In this document: in pieces, positions 7,346 to 16,037 of the stretch
Position numbering within the stretch: position 1 is the stretch's first letter
Layout of the letters: every line of letters begins with the position of its first letter
The notes under the pieces: model-generated
Told to the model about the DNA's origin: nothing
What the model saw: only the letters and a program-made list of their open reading frames with translations
Databases searched by the model: none
Program-made: the position numbers and the translations under genes
NCBI RefSeq assembly: GCF_030680395.1
Contig: NZ_JAUXVR010000036.1
Coordinates: 23,678 to 87,677 of the forward strand
From: Methylobacter sp.
GTDB taxonomy: Bacteria > Pseudomonadota > Gammaproteobacteria > Methylococcales > Methylomonadaceae
DNA length: 64,000 nucleotides
Reading direction: 5' to 3'

Positions 7346-8713
7346 ATGATGAATACTAAATCTGTAAAGCAGCTGTTGTTTATAACTTTTTTATCCATTT
7401 ACTTTTGTATAACCACTGCTGCAGAGGCTGCTTTGCCGCCTTATGTAGAAGGACAGGCACTACCGTCTTTAGCTCCCATGCTTGAGCGCAGCATGCCGGC
7501 GGTGGTTAATATATCAACCTCGACCAATATTACGGTAAGTGAAAATCCACTGATGCAGGACCCGGTTTTTCGCCAATTTTTTAATATACCCGACCAGCAA
7601 CTGCGACGGCAGCAAAGAAACAGCTTGGGCTCCGGCGTTATTATCGACAGCAAGCAAGGCTTGGTTTTAACCAACAACCATGTTATCGATAAAGCGGATA
7701 CCATCACAGTGACCTTGAATGACGGTCGACAGCTTGCCGCTAAATTAATCGGCACCGATCCTGAAGCTGATGTTGCTGTCATTCAGATTCCTGTCGATAA
7801 CTTGACCATGCTGCCGATTGCCGATTCCAACCAGCTGAAAGTCGGCGATTTTGTTGTCGCCATAGGCAATCCTTTCGGCTTGGGGCAGACCGTAACATCA
7901 GGCATAGTCAGTGCCTTGGGTCGTTCCGGTCTGGGCATAGAAGGCTACGAAGATTTCATCCAGACCGACGCCTCGATCAACCCCGGTAATTCAGGCGGCG
8001 CGCTGGTTAACCTGCGCGGTGAACTTGTCGGCATGAATACGGCAATCATTGCTCCCACCGGCGGTAACGTCGGCATCGGTTTTGCGATACCTTCCAATAT
8101 GGCCATGACCATCAAGGAGTCGCTGGTCAAGCACGGCGAGGTTCGGCGCGGATTGTTAGGCGTAACCACGCAAGATCTGACACCTGAACTGGTCAAGGCG
8201 TTTAATTTAAAAAATATACAAGGCGCCGCTATCAGCCGAATTGAAAGCAACTCACCCGCAGCAAAAGCCGGATTGGAACCGGGCGACATCATTGTTTCAG
8301 CCAATGGCCGCCCCATTAAAAACAGCCATGACATACGCAATATCATCGGCATGATGCAAATTGGCGACAAAGTTGAGCTGGAATATTTCCGCGGCAACGA
8401 GAAAAAACAGGTTACCGCGATAATCGGTAAACATGAATTGCCTCGACTGGCAGGAAATCAGCTACATCGCTCGTTACAGGGCGCACTGTTAAGCACGTCG
8501 CTAAAAAACCAGATTGAAGGTGTCTTGATTGAAAAAGTCGACACTGCTTCAGGTGCATGGCGCGCAGGCTTGCGTCCTGGCGACGTTATCATATCGGCAA
8601 ATCGCTATCGCGTTCGTAGTATTGAGGAGTTAAAGCAGATAGTTGATCCGAATGGTCCTTTGTTAATTAACATTCAGCGAGGACAGGAAGGCTTCTTTGT
8701 TGTGTTAAAGTGA
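7346..8713 (+). CDS. DegQ/HtrA-type periplasmic serine protease
   Basis: An HtrA-family protease/chaperone of envelope quality control. The N-terminal signal peptide (KSVKQLLFITFLSIYF, cleavage probably after AEA before ALPPYV) sends it to the periplasm. The triad is visible as His in LTNNHVIDKA, Asp in DPEADVAVIQI and Ser in NPGNSGGALVN. Two PDZ domains follow (about 280-365 and 385-450). I chose ATG at 7346 (a second ATG is adjacent) because it places the signal peptide correctly; an in-frame ATG at 7322 would add eight residues. A long hairpin repeat follows the stop. Confidence 0.92.
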   Translation: MMNTKSVKQLLFITFLSIYFCITTAAEAALPPYVEGQALPSLAPMLERSMPAVVNISTSTNITVSENPLMQDPVFRQFFNIPDQQLRRQQRNSLGSGVIIDSKQGLVLTNNHVIDKADTITVTLNDGRQLAAKLIGTDPEADVAVIQIPVDNLTMLPIADSNQLKVGDFVVAIGNPFGLGQTVTSGIVSALGRSGLGIEGYEDFIQTDASINPGNSGGALVNLRGELVGMNTAIIAPTGGNVGIGFAIPSNMAMTIKESLVKHGEVRRGLLGVTTQDLTPELVKAFNLKNIQGAAISRIESNSPAAKAGLEPGDIIVSANGRPIKNSHDIRNIIGMMQIGDKVELEYFRGNEKKQVTAIIGKHELPRLAGNQLHRSLQGALLSTSLKNQIEGVLIEKVDTASGAWRAGLRPGDVIISANRYRVRSIEELKQIVDPNGPLLINIQRGQEGFFVVLK

Positions 8714-8718
8714 TTAAA

Positions 8719-8800
8719 TGAAAGGCGAAGGGCAAAAGGCGAAAGATGCATATTTTCGAACCTTTAGCCTTTAGCCTTTAGCCTTTAGCCCTTCGCCTTT
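8719..8800. repeat. Heptamer tandem/inverted repeat
   Basis: The left arm AAAGGCGAAGGGC with AAAAGGCGAAAG (8719-8745) faces a right arm with four TTTAGCC-type heptamers ending CCCTTCGCCTTT (8761-8800). The outer 13 bp pair perfectly. It fills the gap between the protease gene and moaB and could act as a transcriptional barrier or 3' end stabiliser. Confidence 0.75.
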
Positions 8801-8807
8801 AAAAAAC

Positions 8808-9329
8808 ATGACTCCAGATAGAAACTTCATCCCCCTTAACATTGCGATACTGGTCGTTTCCGACAGCCGCACCGATGCCGACGACGTATCCGGCAAAACC
8901 CTGGCCGAACGCGTAACCGATGCAGGACATCAGGTTATTGAAAAAAAAATAGTGCCTGATGATATTTATCAAATCAGGGCGACTATCTCAAACTGGATTG
9001 CCGCAGACAATATTAATGTCGTGATCAGCACCGGCGGCACCGGCGTCACCGGCAGGGACGGCACGCCTGAAGCAGTTGCGCCGTTGCTGGACAAGCTGCT
9101 GGACGGTTTCGGCGAAATCTTCAGGATGCTGTCCTATCAGGACATTAAAACCTCAACTATCCAGTCCCGAGCGATTGCCGGAGTTGCTAATGCGACCTAT
9201 ATATTTTGCTTGCCCGGCTCATCGGGAGCCTGTCGCACCGCATGGGATGCGTTGATCAAAGAGCAGCTCGATCATCGCACTCGCCCCTGCAATCTGGTGC
9301 AGCTAATGCCCAGACTGATGGAAAAATAA
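8808..9329 (+). CDS. moaB: MoaB, molybdenum cofactor biosynthesis protein
   Basis: A 173-aa MoaB/MogA-type protein, recognised from NIAILVVSDSRTDADD at the start, ISTGGTGVTGRDGTPEAV in the middle and CLPGSSGACRTAWDAL. Family members bind molybdopterin and adenylylate it, though the E. coli MoaB itself is not essential. The stop overlaps the next ATG (TAATG), so the three genes to pepN are probably translated from one message. Confidence 0.92.
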   Translation: MTPDRNFIPLNIAILVVSDSRTDADDVSGKTLAERVTDAGHQVIEKKIVPDDIYQIRATISNWIAADNINVVISTGGTGVTGRDGTPEAVAPLLDKLLDGFGEIFRMLSYQDIKTSTIQSRAIAGVANATYIFCLPGSSGACRTAWDALIKEQLDHRTRPCNLVQLMPRLMEK

Positions 9330-9733
9330 TGAAACCGGTTTTTTTATTGATCGGCGCATTAAGCGCATTAATCGGTGTCGGCATGGGCGCATTTGGCGCT
9401 CATGGCTTAAAAGCCGTTATCAGTCCGGAGATGTTGACCGTCTACCAAACCGGCGTGACTTACCAAATGTGGCATGCGTTGGGACTGATCGGCGTTGCCC
9501 TGATCCACCAGCAAATGCCTGGCTCCAAATTATTGCACTGGGCAGGATGGTTGATGTTCGCGGGCATATTGCTGTTTTCCGGCAGCCTGTACGCTCTGGC
9601 ACTACTCAATCATACCTGGCTAGGCATGATCACTCCCTTCGGCGGCGTTTGTTTTTTAACAGCCTGGTTATTAATCGCGCTGTTCGCCAACCAAAACATC
9701 AGATCTTCAGATCACAACAGCAGGTATAAATAA
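9329..9733 (+). CDS. DUF423 (YgdD-type) inner-membrane protein
   Basis: A 134-aa protein with four predicted membrane helices and the family hallmark GVGMGAFGAHGLK near residue 15, followed by YQTGVTYQMWHALGL. The function of DUF423 proteins is unknown. The ATG overlaps the moaB stop. A longer in-frame start inside moaB was rejected because it places charged, moaB-derived sequence ahead of the first membrane helix. Its stop overlaps the pepN ATG by one base. Confidence 0.88.
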   Translation: MKPVFLLIGALSALIGVGMGAFGAHGLKAVISPEMLTVYQTGVTYQMWHALGLIGVALIHQQMPGSKLLHWAGWLMFAGILLFSGSLYALALLNHTWLGMITPFGGVCFLTAWLLIALFANQNIRSSDHNSRYK

Positions 9734-12408
9734 TGCGCGACCCTAACCCCCAAACCATCTATCTAAAAGACTATACCGTCCCCGAATACCTGATTCACAG
9801 CGTTGCCTTAAATTTTACCCTGGATGATGAAAACACCGTGGTTAGCTCGCGACTCACCCTGAGCCGCAATCCTGCCAGCCAGTCTCGCGACACATCGCTG
9901 ACTTTATCGGGTGAAAATCTGAAACTCATCCGCGTGAATCTGGATGACGGCAATGAATTATCCAAAGATCAATACCTGCAAACCCAGGATGCGCTAATCA
10001 TTAACAATGTTCCGCAGCAGCAACGTTTTGTGCTGAGCATCGAAAATACAATCAACCCGAAAGCCAACACTGCTTTGGAAGGGCTATACCTTTCCAACGG
10101 TATGCTGTGTACTCAATGCGAGGCGGAAGGCTTCAGGAAAATCACCTATTTTCTGGATCGCCCCGACGTAATGACGCTGTTCACCACAACCTTGGTCGGC
10201 AACAAAGATCGCTATCCGGTTTTATTATCCAACGGCAACAAAATCGCTCAGGGCGAATTATCGGATAATCGCCACTGGGTAACCTGGGAAGACCCGTTCA
10301 ACAAGCCGTGCTATTTGTTTGCGCTGGTTGCAGGACAACTCGAATGCATAGCAGACCGCTTTACCACGCAATCCGGCCGCGACATCGACCTGCAAATCTT
10401 TGTCGAAAAACACGACATCGATAAATGCGACCATGCTATGCAATCGCTGAAAAACGCGATGCTTTGGGATGAACATGTGTACGGCCGCGAATACGACCTG
10501 AATTTATACATGATCGTCGCAGTCAGCCATTTCAACATGGGCGCGATGGAAAACAAGGGGCTTAACGTATTTAATACCAAATTTGTGCTGGCACGGCCCG
10601 ACACCGCGACAGACTATGATTATGAGCATATCGAAGCCGTCATCGGCCATGAATATTTCCATAACTGGACCGGCAATCGCATCACTTGTCGGGACTGGTT
10701 CCAGCTCAGTTTGAAAGAAGGCTTTACAGTGTTCCGCGACCAGGAATTTACCGGCGACCGCACCTCTAAGGCCGTTAAACGCATCGAAGACGTCAACATG
10801 CTGCGTACCCGCCAGTTTGCTGAAGACGCAGGGCCGTTGGCGCATCCGATACGCCCCGATGCCTACATAGAAATCAACAATTTTTACACCTTGACTGTGT
10901 ATGAAAAAGGCGCGGAAGTGGTGCGCATGATCCATACGCTGGTTGGCCCCGAAGGCTTTCGCAAAGGCAGTGATTTATATTTTGAGCGTCATGACGGACA
11001 AGCGGTGACTTGCGACGACTTCGTCAGCGCCATGGAAGTCGCCAATAATATTGATTTGACCCAATTCCGCCGTTGGTATGCCCAAGCTGGAACGCCGGTA
11101 TTAACCGTTCAGCAGCACTATGACCCCTCCGCACAAACCCTGACTTTAACCTTAAGCCAAAGCTGTCCGCCGACTCCGGGACAAACGATTAAAGAACCGC
11201 TGCATATTCCGGTAACGGTGGGCTTACTTAATAAAGACGGTTCAGTCGCACCTTGTAATCTGCAAGGCAGCATTCCTTCCGGGCCTGGCAATGAGCGCAA
11301 TGAAATCATTTTGCAACTCACCCAGTCCGAACAGGCATTTACCTTTGAAGGTTTAACCGAACAGCCGGTGATTTCTATCCTAAGAGGATTTTCAGCGCCG
11401 GTCAAACTGGTGATGGAGCGCAGTCTGGAAGAGTCGGCATTCTTGTTAAGTTACGACAGCGACACCTTTAATCGCTGGGAAGCCGGGCAGCAATTGGCCG
11501 GACAGATTATTATGGGGCTGATTGCCGATTTACAAAACGGCAGGGTCATGCACGTCAACCCCATTATGATTAATGCCTTTAAGCAGGTACTGGAACAACC
11601 GTGGGATGACTTGTCGTATTTTTCTTTGCTATTAAACCTGCCTTCAGAAACCTATCTGGCCGAACAAATGCAGGTTGTCGATGTAGAAGCCATCCATACC
11701 GCCCGCGAATGTGTCACGGTGGCTTTGGCCAAGCAGTTGCAATCGCAGCTCCAGGCTTTATACCTGAATAATCATCGGGATGAATCCGGCGAATTCGACT
11801 CCGGCGCGATAGGCCGCAGACGCATCAAAAATACCTGTTTAAGTTATTTAAGTAAGCTGGAAAACAGAGACATCCATGAATTGTCTCAACAGCAATTTAA
11901 TACCGCCAAAAACATGACCGACCAAATGGCGGCGTTATCGGTTATCGCCAATAGCCCGCATCCTGCCAAACAACAGTGCCTGGACAGTTTTTACCGCCAA
12001 TGGCAAGCGGAAGCGCTGGTTATAGACAAATGGTTTACGCTGCAAGCTTCCAGCAGCATGCCCGACACTTTTGCGACCGTGCAGGCGTTAATGCAGCACC
12101 CTGCGTTTGATTTAAAAAACCCAAACCGGGTCAGATCATTGATTGGCGCATTCAGCCAATCTAACCCGCTGCATTTTCACGCGTCGAACGGACAAGGCTA
12201 TCAATTTCTCGCCGACCAGATTATCGCGCTTAACACATTGAATCCGCAGATTGCCTCGCGCATGGTTGGCGCATTAACGGCATGGCGAAGATATGACGAA
12301 AGCAGGCAAGCACTGATGAAAGCGCAACTGGAACGGATTATAACGACCGAAGCGATTTCCAAAGATGTTTACGAAGTGGCGAGTAAAAGCCTGGCTCACC
12401 AAGCGTAA
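9733..12408 (+). CDS. pepN: Aminopeptidase N (M1 family)
   Basis: An 891-aa zinc aminopeptidase of the E. coli PepN type that degrades peptides from the N-terminus in the cytoplasm. The exopeptidase motif is MGAMENKG near residue 265. The zinc site HEYFH is near 305, with the third ligand in SLKEGFTVF. The C-terminal helical domain extends to the end, so it appears full length. The start overlaps the previous stop (TAATG) and its own stop overlaps the next ATG in the same way. Confidence 0.96.
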   Translation: MRDPNPQTIYLKDYTVPEYLIHSVALNFTLDDENTVVSSRLTLSRNPASQSRDTSLTLSGENLKLIRVNLDDGNELSKDQYLQTQDALIINNVPQQQRFVLSIENTINPKANTALEGLYLSNGMLCTQCEAEGFRKITYFLDRPDVMTLFTTTLVGNKDRYPVLLSNGNKIAQGELSDNRHWVTWEDPFNKPCYLFALVAGQLECIADRFTTQSGRDIDLQIFVEKHDIDKCDHAMQSLKNAMLWDEHVYGREYDLNLYMIVAVSHFNMGAMENKGLNVFNTKFVLARPDTATDYDYEHIEAVIGHEYFHNWTGNRITCRDWFQLSLKEGFTVFRDQEFTGDRTSKAVKRIEDVNMLRTRQFAEDAGPLAHPIRPDAYIEINNFYTLTVYEKGAEVVRMIHTLVGPEGFRKGSDLYFERHDGQAVTCDDFVSAMEVANNIDLTQFRRWYAQAGTPVLTVQQHYDPSAQTLTLTLSQSCPPTPGQTIKEPLHIPVTVGLLNKDGSVAPCNLQGSIPSGPGNERNEIILQLTQSEQAFTFEGLTEQPVISILRGFSAPVKLVMERSLEESAFLLSYDSDTFNRWEAGQQLAGQIIMGLIADLQNGRVMHVNPIMINAFKQVLEQPWDDLSYFSLLLNLPSETYLAEQMQVVDVEAIHTARECVTVALAKQLQSQLQALYLNNHRDESGEFDSGAIGRRRIKNTCLSYLSKLENRDIHELSQQQFNTAKNMTDQMAALSVIANSPHPAKQQCLDSFYRQWQAEALVIDKWFTLQASSSMPDTFATVQALMQHPAFDLKNPNRVRSLIGAFSQSNPLHFHASNGQGYQFLADQIIALNTLNPQIASRMVGALTAWRRYDESRQALMKAQLERIITTEAISKDVYEVASKSLAHQA

Positions 12409-13148
12409 TGAAGGGAGGCGCCAAAAATGTATTGATTACCGGCGCTGCCAAGCGCATAGGTGCGGCTTGTGCGCGGCTACTGCATAGCGAGGGCTGTAAT
12501 GTTTTTCTGCATTACCGGTCTTCGGCAGCAGAAGCGCAGCAGCTTTGCGATGAGCTGAATCAACAGCGTCCCGGTTCGGCAAAAATCATGCAGGCCGATT
12601 TGCTGAACATGGCCGAGCTGGAGAATGTTGCCAAGGAAGCTTGTCTGGCCTGGGGCGGCATCGATGTGCTGGTGAATAATGCTTCATCCTTTTATCCAAC
12701 GGCTATGACCGATGTGACCGAACGGCAATGGGATGAGTTATTGGGCAGTAACTTAAAAGCGCCGTTTTTTCTGGCGAAAGCCTTGGCAAAGACCTTAGCC
12801 GATAATCAGGGCTGTATCGTTAATATTATTGACATCCATGCCGAACGAGGGCTAAGCGGTTATCCCGTCTACAGTATCGCAAAGGCCGGGCTAGCCGCCA
12901 TGACCAAATTTTTAGCCAAGGAACTGGGACCGGCTGTCAGAGTCAACGGCGTGGCTCCGGGGGCTATACTCTGGCCCGATAACGATCTATCCGAATCGGT
13001 CAAACTGGAGATACTGCAACGGGTAATGTTAAAACGCAGCGGCGAGCCGCTTGATATTGCCGAAGCCGTGCTTTTTTTGATTAAGGATGCCGGTTACATT
13101 ACAGGTCAAATACTGAACGTCGATGGCGGACGCACCCTATTTTGTTGA
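12408..13148 (+). CDS. Pteridine reductase, short-chain dehydrogenase family
   Basis: A 246-aa SDR protein with the cofactor motif TGAAKRIGAACARLL (TGxxxxIG with Arg, favouring NADPH), LVNNASSFYPT and the catalytic YSIAK near residue 155. NNASSFYPT is characteristic of bacterial pteridine reductases (PTR1/FolM-like), which reduce dihydrobiopterin or dihydrofolate. Its neighbours agree: its 3' end overlaps convergent folK by 12 bp and folB follows. FolM is the nearest named homologue, but the exact substrate cannot be read from the sequence. Confidence 0.82.
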   Translation: MKGGAKNVLITGAAKRIGAACARLLHSEGCNVFLHYRSSAAEAQQLCDELNQQRPGSAKIMQADLLNMAELENVAKEACLAWGGIDVLVNNASSFYPTAMTDVTERQWDELLGSNLKAPFFLAKALAKTLADNQGCIVNIIDIHAERGLSGYPVYSIAKAGLAAMTKFLAKELGPAVRVNGVAPGAILWPDNDLSESVKLEILQRVMLKRSGEPLDIAEAVLFLIKDAGYITGQILNVDGGRTLFC

Positions 13149-13637
13149 AGCCCAGGACGGCGTGACACGCTTTTGCCTGAGATCGGTCTTGTCGAATTGA
13201 TCCCAAAGCTCGGCGTAGCTGATGTGACTGACAGGATGTTGCAAACTCGAGGCAATTTCGGCCAAAGGTTCAAGCACAAAGGCGTAATGTTCGATTTCAT
13301 CCCTTGGTATTTGCAAGCGGCCATCATTGACGATCAGGTCGCCGTATAAAATCAGGTCCAGATCGAGGGTGCGCGCAGCAAATTTCCGGCTGTCGCGCGT
13401 GCGGCCATTATCCAGCTCAATTTGCCTGAGTTGCTTGGCAACCGCCTTCACTTCCAAATCGGAATCGAAACCGACCACAAGATTGTAGAAAACATCGCCT
13501 GTAAAGCCGACCGATTCGGATTCATAAGTACTTGAAACCGTCAGCTCGCCAAAAGCTTGCTCAAGCGCCCGCAGGCTGGCTGGGATGTGTTCATCCTTGT
13601 TTATGTTGCTACCGATGCTGATGTAGCCTCTGGTCAC
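13137..13637 (-). CDS. folK: 6-hydroxymethyl-7,8-dihydropterin pyrophosphokinase
   Basis: A 166-aa HPPK that transfers pyrophosphate from ATP to hydroxymethyldihydropterin in folate synthesis. Visible family motifs are YISIGSNINKDEHI at the start, SVGFTGDVFYNLVV, then RKFAARTLDLDLILYGD and IPRDEIEHYAFVLEPLAEI. Its start overlaps the folB stop by 4 bp, so the two are coupled. The 3' end overlaps the convergent pteridine-reductase gene. Confidence 0.96.
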   Translation of the reverse strand: MTRGYISIGSNINKDEHIPASLRALEQAFGELTVSSTYESESVGFTGDVFYNLVVGFDSDLEVKAVAKQLRQIELDNGRTRDSRKFAARTLDLDLILYGDLIVNDGRLQIPRDEIEHYAFVLEPLAEIASSLQHPVSHISYAELWDQFDKTDLRQKRVTPSWASTK

Positions 13638-13993
13638 GATGTTCTTTCTCCACGCTCAATGATAATGCCGACATCACTGGCGCCGCGGATCGCGCCTTTT
13701 TTATTCAGAGTTATTTTCACCCAAGGCACATTAAATTCGTTACGGATAATGTCGGCTATTTCTGAAATTAATTTTTCAACCAGCAAAAACTGGCTGGCCT
13801 CAACAAAAGAAATAATGCGGTGAGAAACTGTTTTGTAATCAAGCGTGTATTGAATATCATCGGTTTCAGCGGCTTTTTGAATATCAAAAGCCATCTCAAT
13901 ATCAAGAATGACGGTTTGTTTGGTCACTCTTTCCCAGTCATAAATACCGATGATAGTTTCAATTTCCAACCCGCCTAAAAATATGATGTCCAT
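13634..13993 (-). CDS. folB: Dihydroneopterin aldolase
   Basis: A 119-aa FolB protein (MDIIFLGGLEIETIIGIYDWE at the start, split here as the LEIETIIGIYDWERVTKQ motif; KITLNKKGAIRG near the end). It cleaves dihydroneopterin to hydroxymethyldihydropterin, the substrate of FolK encoded directly downstream with a 4-bp overlap. The length is normal. It is divergent from plsY, with a 95-bp gap likely holding both promoters, the folB-plsY arrangement common in gammaproteobacteria. Confidence 0.96.
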   Translation of the reverse strand: MDIIFLGGLEIETIIGIYDWERVTKQTVILDIEMAFDIQKAAETDDIQYTLDYKTVSHRIISFVEASQFLLVEKLISEIADIIRNEFNVPWVKITLNKKGAIRGASDVGIIIERGERTS

Positions 13994-14088
13994 TGTGTTT
14001 TCCGGTTATGATGCGTGTTTTTTTAAAAGCGGTAAGTATCAGGGAAACGCCCTTTGCTTACAAGTTCTGATGATGAAAAGGTTACTCA

Positions 14089-14676
14089 ATGGTTGAATGG
14101 TTGTTTGTTCCGGCTGCCTATCTGATAGGCTCAATTTCCAGTGCAATTATTATTTGTCGCCTGATGGGCTTGCCCGATCCCCGCGAACAGGGTTCTGGTA
14201 ATCCCGGTGCGACCAATGTGATGCGCATCGGCGGAAAAAAAGCGGCGGCGATCACTCTGCTGGGCGATTCGCTGAAAGGATTACTTCCGGTCTATGCCGC
14301 GAATGTGTTGGGGCTGCCCGCCGAGTTGGTTGCTGCGACCGGTTTGGCGGCGTTTATAGGCCATCTTTATCCGGTGTTTTTCGGTTTTAAAGGCGGCAAG
14401 GGCGTTGCAACATCGGTCGGTGTTTTGCTTGGTTTTTTCTGGGCGCTCGGTTTGGCGTTCATGGCAACCTGGTACCTGGTTTACAAGCTGGGCAAGATTT
14501 CATCCTTGTCCGCATTAGTCGCCTCGATCTTGTCACCCGTTTTTGCCTGGTTTATAGTTGGAAACGAGGCTATTGTTGCCGCCTCCTTGGTTATGATGGT
14601 TTTCTTGTTGTGGCGGCATAAGAGCAATATTCAGCGGCTGCTGGCTGGGGAAGAGTCGAGCAAGGCTAAAGGCTAA
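14089..14676 (+). CDS. plsY: Acyl-phosphate:glycerol-3-phosphate acyltransferase
   Basis: A 195-aa integral membrane PlsY with about five helices. It acylates glycerol-3-phosphate from acyl-phosphate as the first step of phospholipid synthesis. The family motifs GSISSAIIICRLMG, GSGNPGATNVMR and GFKGGKGVATSVG are all present. The last residues (SKAKG and stop) are written in an AAGGCTA heptamer of the same kind as the longer heptamer repeats, suggesting a repeat edge has reached the end of the gene. Confidence 0.96.
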   Translation: MVEWLFVPAAYLIGSISSAIIICRLMGLPDPREQGSGNPGATNVMRIGGKKAAAITLLGDSLKGLLPVYAANVLGLPAELVAATGLAAFIGHLYPVFFGFKGGKGVATSVGVLLGFFWALGLAFMATWYLVYKLGKISSLSALVASILSPVFAWFIVGNEAIVAASLVMMVFLLWRHKSNIQRLLAGEESSKAKG

Positions 14677-14684
14677 AAATCAGC
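14667..14684. repeat. Short heptamer repeat
   Basis: AAGGCTAAAGGCTAAAA at the plsY stop codon repeats the heptamer AAGGCTA seen in reverse complement at 8761-8790. It supplies the last codons and the stop of plsY. Confidence 0.5.
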
Positions 14685-14716
14685 CTACAACTAATGCTTG
14701 GTCAATATTCCATCTC

Positions 14717-14772
14717 GTAGGGTTCGCTGTGCGTACCATTAATGGCCTAAAGGTACGCACAGCGTACCCTAC
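14717..14772. repeat. Hairpin repeat with 21-bp arms
   Basis: Arms GTAGGGTTCGCTGTGCGTACC (14717-14737, written here as GTAGGGTTCGCTGTGCGTAC plus C) and its complement at 14752-14772 match in 20 of 21 positions around a 14-nt loop. It has the look of a REP or MITE-type palindrome. It lies between plsY and the AT-rich nuclease-like gene. Confidence 0.85.
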
Positions 14773-14913
14773 ATGGCTGTTTTTCATGCAAAATTAGAAT
14801 GTTATCCGGTTTAAAACTATAAGGATTAAGGTATACTTTGGTAACTTATGTTTGAAAAAATATGAAGATATCCAGCCCCCATAGAATCACTTGTTAGACA
14901 ACAGGCGCATACC

Positions 14914-15900
14914 ATGAAATCACCAAATCTATTTAAATTCGCTACAAGTGAGCTTTCTCAAGATGCATTCATTTGTTGGTTATTGTCATGGGCATCTCCA
15001 GAATATACTGGCTCTAGTTTGCATAGATGCGGTATAGATTTAATAGGGCGCCTTTTTGAAAAGCATGGAAAGGAATTGCCAAAGGAAATTGATAAAGTTG
15101 AGGTTATAAAGCAAGACTCGAATATTGACGTTTTGTGTATTGTGAATGAAAAATATGCGATTTTGATTGAGGATAAAACTGGAACGAAGAATCATTCAGG
15201 GCAATTATCCAGCTATCTTAATGAGATCAGAAGTCGCGACTTCGGCGATTGTAATATCCTCCCAATTTACTTTAAGACACGTGACCAAGCTTGCTATGCT
15301 GGAGTTGAGGAAAATGGATATCAGGTTTTTTCTCGCAATGAATTTTTGAGTGTTCTTAATCTTGGTGTGGAACTCGGAATAAATAGCGACATCTTTAACG
15401 ACTTTAGAAATCACTTGAAAGACATATCAGATAAGGTTAATAGCTACCGAACTCTTCCTATTGATCAATGGCACTGGCATTCCTGGGAAGGATTTTATAT
15501 GGAGCTAAAGGATAAGCTTTGTGAAGGTCATTGGGATTATGTTTCTAATCCGGCAGGTGGATTTCTCGGATTCTGGTGGCATTTTCAAGGAGACAGCACA
15601 TGTAAGCAATATTTGCAGCTTGAGGAGTCTAAATTTTGTATAAAAATCAAAGTAAATAATTCTGAGAAAAGAAAGTATTTTAGGAGCAAGTGGCACAAAA
15701 AAATAGTTGATAACAACGAAAAATATGGGTTAAACCTACGTAAGCCTGATAAATTTGGCAATGGTAATTACATGACAGTTTTGGTGGCTAGTGATGAATA
15801 TAGGCAAGTAGGAAGTGATGGTTGCATTGATATGCAATCTACAGTGGAGCACTTAAAAAAGGCAGAGAACCTACTTAAATATGTGTGTGAAACTACCTAA
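14914..15900 (+). CDS. PD-(D/E)XK nuclease-family protein
   Basis: A 328-aa protein of the PDDEXK_4 type. After the N-terminal LFKFATSELSQDAFICWLLS the nuclease core is visible as NIDVLCIVNE followed by YAILIEDKTGT (Asp, then E-D-K) and HSGQLSSYLNEI. The substrate is unknown; relatives occur among restriction-like and cassette-borne orphan genes. Its base composition is clearly more AT-rich than plsY and tsaD, and it stands alone between repeats, which suggests acquisition by transfer. The Shine-Dalgarno sequence is weak. Short motifs resembling integron attC cores flank the gene. Confidence 0.75.
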   Translation: MKSPNLFKFATSELSQDAFICWLLSWASPEYTGSSLHRCGIDLIGRLFEKHGKELPKEIDKVEVIKQDSNIDVLCIVNEKYAILIEDKTGTKNHSGQLSSYLNEIRSRDFGDCNILPIYFKTRDQACYAGVEENGYQVFSRNEFLSVLNLGVELGINSDIFNDFRNHLKDISDKVNSYRTLPIDQWHWHSWEGFYMELKDKLCEGHWDYVSNPAGGFLGFWWHFQGDSTCKQYLQLEESKFCIKIKVNNSEKRKYFRSKWHKKIVDNNEKYGLNLRKPDKFGNGNYMTVLVASDEYRQVGSDGCIDMQSTVEHLKKAENLLKYVCETT

Positions 15901-16037
15901 CAAGAAGTTGCTTTTCAAAAAATATTTCACGCTCTCACCGTCCGTTTGGGGTCGAAAACAGCCATTACACCCGTTAAGCCAAGTAGCCTGTTCAATAAGC
16001 CGACTACTTTGCTTTCGCCTTGTATCTTTCGCCTGAT

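Noticed and set aside
14914..15900. Complete restriction or phage-defence system
   Set aside because: Only one nuclease-like gene is present, with no methyltransferase, helicase or partner gene beside it.
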